A program made the position numbers and the translations under genes. From the NCBI RefSeq assembly GCF_000004195.4, contig NC_030677.2:58100222-58164221 (forward strand): a DNA stretch of 64,000 bases, written 5' to 3'. Shown here piece after piece: positions 57,263 to 64,000 of this stretch; the first letter of the stretch is position 1; each line of letters starts with the position of its first letter. Origin of the DNA: Xenopus tropicalis. Its lineage: Eukaryota > Chordata > Amphibia > Anura > Pipidae. A model generated the notes under the pieces. That model had not been told where the DNA came from. It saw only the letters and a list, made by a program, of their open reading frames with translations, and did not search any database.

Positions 57263-58860
57263 GCGTTAACTGATTACAAGACTTGGTTACAAGATCTAGG
57301 AAATAAAAATTCACTCCCAAATCTCTATTTAGCCTTCAAGCTGGGCTTTCAAAATATATAACGGGAAAACAAGCATTCTTCTATCTCTAGCCTTTAGTTC
57401 CAACCCCCCCCCCCCAAAAAAAAAATGGTTAGGCCACATTAATGTAGCCATAGTTTCAAGAATCTAGAAATTCTAGCCACAGCTAATTCTAATGGGAATA
57501 TCCACTGAAGTGGAAACATTTTTTCCTATAAAAAATATAAAATTCATCATTATTTCAATTGGGTCATATAATTCCAGTCTTCCAAAGTAAGAATAATTTC
57601 TGTCTCATTTTCTAGCATCAGACATGCTTTCCGGAAATCCACTTACAGCCCAGTGAAGGATCCATTTTAGAATACAGAACGTACATGATAGTTTTATTTT
57701 CAAGTATTGTCTGTTCTTCTTCTTTATCTTGTTTTTGTTGAACATTTGGCCATGGAGAGAAACTTTATTAAAATAGTCGAGAAAAAATGAGCTTTGTTTG
57801 CTATTCATAACTCAAACAAGTTCTTTAAAGGTCAAGATCAAGGAGTGTTTCTGAACTGCTCTGTTCCTGAGCAATATTCAGCCTGGCATCTTTAAATTTT
57901 TCATCTCATTTAGATGCAAAAAATGCATTTGCCGGCATATACAGGCATGCTTATTCCCCATACAGGTTATCTGAGAATCTATACGGGTAGTGGTTGTTTG
58001 CAAACATACCAGGAGAAAACTGTTACGTTAGTAAACTCCAGTTGCACCTTGGCATGCCTACTCTCCTACTCTACACTCCTCATGATAGCTGGCAACTATT
58101 CCTAGATGCAAGGGACAGCTGTGTGTTTTTAAATGTGCCACACATTGGCATATGGAAATGACAAAGTATTTTTTAACCTTGATAACATATTTTTACTTCA
58201 TGGGTTGCCACATAGCAAGTTATTTTATTGGTCTGGCTGGCAAAAGTCATCCTTAATGCCAATGTTCTAAAAGAGATGGTAAGGCTGCTTCTTTGTATTC
58301 AGACTATAATCACATCAGTCTGGTACATGCAACCTGCTGCCCTCCAGCTGTTACTCAGCATAGGGTGTAACACTTTCTCCAAGAAGATATCAGTGTTTGA
58401 TTGCAACACTGGGCACTTAGTTTGATTGCAGCCTGGGCACTATCTGCATGGGGTTGCCTCTCACACTCCAAGTTAACTGGCTTCTGTAGACTATAAGCTC
58501 CACATGGCACAGGCAGTGAGGGGAATAATGAATAATTGTTGTAAAGTGCGGTATGTCAGTACAATATAAATAAAGTTCAGTATTGGTTAAGAAAATAATA
58601 GCAGGGGTGGCACTTCATTAACATCTGGAAGACATCCCTGATTTCCTCAAAATATCTAACAATGTATCCTATGTATTTCTTCTAAATGGACACCTCAGGG
58701 GCTCAAGGCAAATGCCCTTTCTGCCCTACCCAAACTGGCGCTAAAACCGTAGCCTGTAGCAGACCAAGTTGGCTCTACAGATATCACCCTATGCGCACAG
58801 CCATAGCAAACGCCATGCAGCTGAAGTAATACAGAGTGACAGGGTGGGTAGCTAGGACTC
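57263..58860. other. Intergenic, with SINE-like tail
   Basis: At 58485-58576, GACTATAAGCTCC through AAAGTGCGG and AATATAAATAAAG resembles the short retroelement tail at 31394. A C10-A9 run is near 57407-57426. No gene. Confidence 0.4.
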
Positions 58861-59286
58861 ATGGCAGAGGTTCGCGTTCTACATCTGTATGACCCACCAA
58901 GGCTTCTGTAGTCGCTCCCGCCAGCTGGGAAGATTTTTTAGTCACACAGCCTATAGTGAAGTTATCCTGTGTGTGTGCGTCCCAGCTCTTATCATTTTGC
59001 TTACCCGCGGAGCCTGTGCCTTGTCTGAGAAATGTAAGGTGCGCTGATATTCGAGACTGCTTGGTAATGATGGCGGCTCACTGGGAGAGTTTCTTAGCAG
59101 TGGCTGGGGTCGTTCTGCCCCGCTAGAATGAAGTGAAAGCCAATTGCCAGCCTCCAGCCTGTTTGTTTGCCTGCAGATACCTGAGGTGCTACATGTATGT
59201 AGCAAGGCTCGGAAGCAAGGGGGCGGGGACGTTTGCCCGTTCTTATATTCAGCAGTAAGAAGGAGGAAAGGTGGCAAGCTGTCAGG
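58861..59286 (+). promoter_or_regulatory. slc10a7: slc10a7 promoter and 5' UTR region
   Basis: The region is GC-richer than its surroundings. A GC-box GGGGGCGGGG (59218-59228) lies about 60 bp upstream of the ATG, with no TATA box. This fits a housekeeping-type start. The transcription start is not identified. Confidence 0.55.
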
Positions 59287-59386
59287 ATGGGCCTGCTGGA
59301 GAGACTGAGGAAAGAATGGTTTATCGTCGGAATTATCTTGGTTATCGCAGCTGCTAAACTGGAACCTACCATAGGAGGCAAAGGGG
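59287..59386 (+). CDS. slc10a7: slc10a7 exon 1: first 33 residues (partial gene)
   Basis: First coding exon of SLC10A7, an orphan member of the SLC10 bile-acid/sodium symporter family. It is linked in vertebrates to calcium homeostasis and to Golgi glycosylation and skeletal development. It begins [16 protein letters not shown] and continues with the first hydrophobic membrane segment (about residues 11-24) and [11 protein letters not shown], then the donor GTAAGT at 59387. The exon ends after one base of a codon (phase 1), as in human SLC10A7, whose start is very similar. The remaining exons are not convincingly found before 64000. The orientation, away from pou4f2 and head to head with it, agrees with conserved synteny. 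Confidence 0.88.
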
Positions 59387-60336
59387 GTAAGTGCCCTGGC
59401 TAACGCTGTCCCACTGTGTGCCTTGCCTGTATCCCGGCTCCTTCCTGCACATCCCTGGGGAAACAACTCCATTCACTGGTGCATAAGGCTTCGCAGCCGG
59501 CTGCCTTTCTGTGGCCCTGCAACTACAATCCCCACTGAAATAAAAGTTCCTGTAGAAGTGGGGCCACAGGCTGGTTACCCTTTATGATTTCCTGCGGCGT
59601 TTGGCGAGTTAAAGCCACGTCTGTAACATGCTGCTTGCCAGCACTAAGCCAACAGCTGGGGTTAAACTGCAACCCCTGTGTCTCATCAGTGTGACCGCAC
59701 CTTGGCCGGCTACTTACTGACCTCTCCGGTAATTTCCCCTTCTAGTGGCACTCTCACTCCCTGGGCAAGCCCTGCAGCCACACTGGGTACTAGTGGCACT
59801 CTCACTCCCTGGGCAAGCCCTGCAGCCACACTGGGTACTAGTGGCACTCTCACTCCCTGGCAAGCCCTGCTCAGCCCTGCAGCCACACTGGGTATTAGTG
59901 ACACGTTGCATAGACCTGACTTCCGTGTCCTTTTAAATGGGGCTCTTGTAACATCCTCCTCCGGCCAGCTCTGCGCCTTCACTGAGCCTGCAGTCTCTCT
60001 GGCACATACTGGAGGCCACTTTGCTGCAAGTTTAACTGCCCCATAGGAATGACACACGGTACATACCAGTCTAATGTTACCCCTTGCACTCTCACTGCTG
60101 GGGTACCAAGGGGTGACACCATGTTCAACTTTCCACAATAGCTCAATGTCCCACTTGCTATTTGTGCCATTATGTCATGCTATACTGGCATGAAGTGATT
60201 TTGTATTGTATAGTCAATAATAATATTGTTATATTGATCAGTGCTTCTAAAACTTTTCTGTACTTGCTGCTCTTTCATCTGTGTCAGATTGGAGTAGCAA
60301 ATCCCCCCCCCCCCAGCTACTAGTAAGCCCTAGGCG
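59387..60336 (+). other. slc10a7: slc10a7 intron 1, first part
   Basis: Intronic sequence with a minisatellite at 59743-59895. No further exon was recognised. Confidence 0.6.
59743..59895. repeat. 48-bp minisatellite, 3 copies
   Basis: Units start TAGTGGCACTCTCACTCCC and end CAGCCACACTGGGTA. The first two are identical and the third carries a small deletion and a short insertion. It makes repetitive open frames in several directions that are not genes. Confidence 0.92.
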
Positions 60337-60513
60337 AAGTCTATTACATTACATTACATTAACATTTATTTATAAAGCGCCAACATATTCCGCAGCGCTG
60401 TACAATAAGTGGGTTACATACATTGGACATACAGAGTAACATATAAAGCAATCAATAACCGATACAAGAGGTGAAGAGGGCCCTGCCCAAAAGAGCTTAC
60501 AATCTACAAGATC
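60337..60513 (-). repeat. SINE or LINE 3'-tail copy
   Basis: Reverse-strand copy of the element at 31394-31560 with shared AAGCGCCAACATATTCCGC and CAATAACCGATACAAGAGG. The tail here is ATTAC-repeat. The two are so similar that insertion must be fairly recent. Confidence 0.65.
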
Positions 60514-60806
60514 AAAAATACTTTATGCAGCAACTAGTGTGGAAGCTTACAGATTCAATGCTAATGCTATGTGTGCTGTGTTTTCTTGTGTGTGCTGTTT
60601 GTTTCATTGTGACCCATTTGCTAGTACAGGTTCTGTGAGAGTAATGCAGTACATACACACTGACACACTGACCGACTGAAAGGGTAACACAGGCAGTGTG
60701 CACTAAACAGGCCAAACCCCTTAGCTTGCTCTGCACCCCTATAGTTATGCCACTGATCCCTGTGAATTTACAACTCAGATTACATGTTTGCATTGTTATG
60801 TATCTC

Positions 60807-61171
60807 TAAGGGCTGTGGCACACTGGGAGATTAGTCACCTGCGACAAATCTCCCTTGTCGCGTGCGACTAATCTCCCTTGTTGCATCTCCCCGAAATGCC
60901 ATCCCACCGGCGAAAATGTAAATCGCCGGTGGGATGGCAAACGCAATCGCGGAAGTTTCCTCTCAAGGCAACTTCTGCGATTTCAGGGAAATCGCGGCGC
61001 CGTGAATGCCATCTCACCAGCGATTTACATTTTTGCCGGTGAGATGGCATTTCAGGGAGATTAGTCACCCGTGACAAATCTCCGTTTTCGCGGGCGACTA
61101 ATCTGCCTTGAGAGGAAACTTCCACGATTTTGGGGAATCTCGACTAATCTCCCCGTGTGCCACAGCCCTAA
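60807..61171. repeat. Palindromic TAA-flanked MITE (Harbinger-like)
   Basis: TAA-GGGCTGTGGCACAC and inverted GTGTGCCACAGCCC-TAA. Internal arms (GCGACTAATCTCCC, GATGGCATTTC, GAAATGCCATC) fold on each other. It lies in slc10a7 intron 1. Confidence 0.85.
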
Positions 61172-61835
61172 TGCAGGGATTCCCCAACCCGTGGCTCATG
61201 TCAACATGTTTCTCACCACGCCCTATAATGTTGCTCCCAGTGACCTGAAACTAGGTGCCCATTTTAAAATTTCTGGCTTGGAGGCAAGTTTTGGAAGCAC
61301 AGAGACACAGATTTATTTCAGGCAGAAACTCCTGCTGTGTGTTTTGGCTCGCAAATAAAAAAAAGGTTGTCAAATCCTTCACTAATGCGTAAGCTCTTGC
61401 TCTCCTATTTACACTATGCAAATTCTTCCTGACAATCTCACCCCCCCCAGCACTATACAATCTGATTCACAGTCATCATATCATGCAATGGCTACTGTAA
61501 CTTTCTGATAATTGGCCTTCCCCCTCCAGAGACTGTCTCTAGTCCGTGATCAATGCTGCTGTCAGGCTCATACTGCTCAACTGCCCTTCCTTCTCTGCCA
61601 GTCTCAGCTCTGACTTCCACCACCTTTCAGAATAAAATTCAAATTTAAGACCCTCACAGTCAAAGCAGGTCGTAACTGCCCCCCTACATATCTCCAGGTA
61701 CTCACCAAACCACTTGTTACTCTCCTCTAATTACCTGCTCCTCAACTCTTGCATTCAAGACTTAAAAAAGGGCTGCACCTGTTCTTTTGAGCAGGGCCTT
61801 CATGACCTCTTGTATCAATTATTGTTATTTGTATG
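61172..61835. other. slc10a7 intron 1, unremarkable
   Basis: Intronic sequence without a recognised exon. The part at 61500-61800 may be an old retroelement remnant. Confidence 0.4.
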
Positions 61836-62165
61836 TAAGGCTGATGCCACACCAGGCGTAGGGCTGATTTTTTCGGCAAGCGGAAAAACGCTTGCCGAAA
61901 ATTCAGCCCTACGCTACTTGTGCCTGCACCCAAATGAATGGGATACGCTCGGGTGCAGGCACATGTAGCCGATATACGCACGAAAACGCGAGAGAATGCA
62001 AAGTCTCGCATTTTCATGCGTATATCGGCTACATGTGCCTGCACCCAAGCGTATCCCATTCATTCGGGTGCAGGCACAAGTAGCAGGCGTAGGGCTGAAT
62101 TTTCGGCAAGCGTTTTTCTGCTTGCCGAAAAAATCAGCCCTACGCCTGGTGTGGCATCAGCCTAA
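61836..62165. repeat. Near-perfect 330-bp palindrome (Harbinger-like MITE)
   Basis: TAA-GGCTGATGCCACACC and GGTGTGGCATCAGCC-TAA close two arms of about 160 bp that are almost perfectly complementary around a centre near 62000. Sub-arms include GGTGCAGGCACA and GCCGATATACGC. No coding capacity. Confidence 0.92.
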
Positions 62166-63498
62166 TCTGTTCAATATACACACTTATTTACAGCACTGCA
62201 AACTACGTTGATGCTTTATGAATACATGTGATAATTTATAAAAAATAATCTGCATAAATGTAACAAGAGTTCCCATGGATGTTTTTGGTGAGATGACATT
62301 TCATATTCATGTAGGTAGAGGTTCTGCGGTGTCTTTGATATGTATGGCTCATTGTGACCAAAGGGAGTGTCAAAGCAACTGTGTATGTTAATGAGGGTGT
62401 AGGTTTGTGTGTTCAGTGCCACGCTACACACAGCACATTTTTTAGCACCCAAGTTTTACAGTTGCCTTAGCTATGCATGCGCAAAACCGTGTCAAGCCTG
62501 GGCAGTAACCTTCCATAGAGGATGGACATGTGTTGCTAAGCAGTTTAGAGATTACCAGTCTGGGCCCGGCATCAGGCAGGGCTGATTTGGGAATATGAGC
62601 TTTTCCTAAATTCTGCTGGTTTGCATTGTTTCAGAAGTGGTAGAGATTCATCTTGGACTTTTGTACATTGGTACTCTGCTTTCAAACAGCGGGCTATACT
62701 TAACCTGTTACACAGAGCTGACATGTTGCAATGCAAACGTTTTGGAGGTTTTTCTTATTTTATTAACGCTTATGAGTGGCTGCATCTCTGTGACATCAAC
62801 TCATACTGAAGGCAATGCATCTTCCTTAAGGAAAAATTATAGGAATCTCTTATGATGATGATTGAGTGCCCTATTAGATTATACATCTGCGTTTAAGAGA
62901 GACCTCTTGCTAAAAGTTTACATAACCAGAATGAGAAACAAAATTGTAACCTACGTCAAATTTGCACAATGGAATCTTAATACCCTTCTCTTCAGTCACC
63001 CCAAATATATCTTTTGGAGGTATTCTCCATTGATAAAACGCTTCTAGTAAATATCAATATAATCCTGTGATCATTTATATTGCACAAGCTTGGCAACGTC
63101 AGAAGAAAAATATTTTTGGGAATGATCGCACCTTCTGGATGTTATGGTACTTGGTTTGACTACTGCATTATTGCTGGATTCTTTGTACCCCTTTTGAAAA
63201 GCTTATTCTTATACAAAATGTATACAGAGTGATATGTTTTACTAATACTATAGTAGCCATCCAGGGACTTGTGTTCTGTTTCTCTATGGTGCTGCCTCAG
63301 GATCGCTTTACTGTGACACAGTTATGTATTTTACAGGCATGAAGATTGGAACAGGTACAGGCCCAGCAAATGGGGTGAGAAAAATTTCTCAACTGGCCCA
63401 TGCATTAGTTGCTAAATTTCACATAGTGACATATTTTGCAGTCAGCAGTGAGTAAATTGCTTTATATCTCAGAATTCATACTTTAATCAATTACTTAC
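62166..63498 (+). other. slc10a7 intron 1, continuing
   Basis: No exon is firmly supported. A weak exon-2-like open frame after a splice acceptor at 62633 is discussed as a finding only. Confidence 0.4.
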
Positions 63499-63990
63499 AT
63501 TAGGAAAAGGAAAGGTAAAAACTAAGTAAGCTTTATCAGAAAGGTCTAGGTAAATACAGTCATAGGCACTTACGGTAATGCTGCACTGAGCCCTCTGTCA
63601 AAAGAAACACAGAATTTCTTGTCTCTTTTTTTTTTTTGTAAACATGATGTTTCAGTGTCTGACTTCCTCTCTCAGAAACAGCCTTAATTCCTGGGGCCAG
63701 AGTCTGCTCAGTTCTTTCCTCTCTCCTCCTCCCCCCTCCCACCAGAATGCTAGGAACTCCCTCCCCCCTCCCTTAGGAATGTGTCATCTCAGCTATAACA
63801 GCTAGAGCTGGAGCAGGAAGGAAGCTACTTAAAATGGCAGCTGTTATTTTAAGCAAACCGAGAAAGCTTCTAAAACTCTTTACTCAGGTATGTTAATGGT
63901 TTTTGCAGAATAAATATTTTGTTCTAGGTGGCACTAATGTGGCAAATCTATTGGCAGTAAAATGCCGAAATGACTTACCTTCTCCTTTAA
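63499..63990 (-). repeat. TTAA MITE (AGGAGAAGGAAAG family), reverse copy
   Basis: The right end CCTTCTCCTTTAA and left GGAAAAGGAAAGG are the family termini. The body (ACTAAGTAAGCTTTATCAGAAAG) is the inverse of that in 15149-15606. Confidence 0.65.
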
Positions 63991-64000
63991 CTGGGAAAAT

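Noticed and set aside
59678..60046. 122-codon frame with repeated TLTPWASPAATLG
   Set aside because: It is generated by the 48-bp minisatellite in slc10a7 intron 1.
1..64000. tRNA, rRNA, snRNA genes or CRISPR arrays
   Set aside because: No cloverleaf with A and B boxes, rRNA core or regularly spaced direct repeats with unique spacers was seen. The tandem repeats present are minisatellites or microsatellites.

Overview
This window looks like vertebrate, and most probably frog (Xenopus-type), nuclear DNA. It has long AT-rich intergenic stretches, split genes with GT-AG introns, and a dense load of amphibian-style transposons: TTAA-flanked MITEs, TA- and TAA-flanked palindromic MITEs, hAT-type elements with 8-bp target duplications, a Tc1-like element and L1/Tx1-like LINEs. 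It shows no bacterial organisation. Species and subgenome cannot be settled from the sequence alone.

Only two host genes are supported. pou4f2 (Brn3b) is on the minus strand: exon 1 at 25647-25850, a 340-bp intron, and exon 2 at 24371-25306, together encoding a complete 379-residue POU-homeodomain factor. The first coding exon of slc10a7 is on the plus strand at 59287-59386; the gene continues past the right edge. The two are head to head about 33 kb apart, matching the divergent arrangement I know for the mammalian locus (human 4q31.22). The space between them and the sequence downstream of pou4f2 probably hold retinal and neuronal enhancers. Several repeat-free stretches rich in homeodomain and E-box motifs are proposed as candidates only.

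Layout: 1-2593 is a decayed LINE on the minus strand that has lost its reverse-transcriptase core. 2594-16100 is a mosaic of MITEs, including a 1.15-kb hAT-type element carrying a palindrome and a minisatellite, and a 245-bp hAT element nested in a fold-back element. 16100-22385 is mostly unique DNA. 22386-26500 is the pou4f2 unit with UTR and promoter. 26500-39577 is intergenic with a long ATCT microsatellite and scattered MITEs. 39579-41205 is a nearly intact Tc1-like transposon with one stop codon in its transposase. 41208-50734 is intergenic with nested MITEs. 50751-53213 is a 5'-truncated LINE flanked by an exact 16-17 bp target duplication. 53231-58860 is intergenic. 58861-64000 is the slc10a7 promoter, exon 1 and part of intron 1, which holds a minisatellite, a SINE-like copy and two palindromic MITEs.

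I found no clearly new gene system. The most interesting non-gene signal is a recurring hammerhead-ribozyme-like core followed by an A-rich AATAAA-like stretch, seen at up to five dispersed places. Next are the near-perfect 330-bp palindrome in slc10a7 intron 1 and the nested transposon insertions with exact target duplications.
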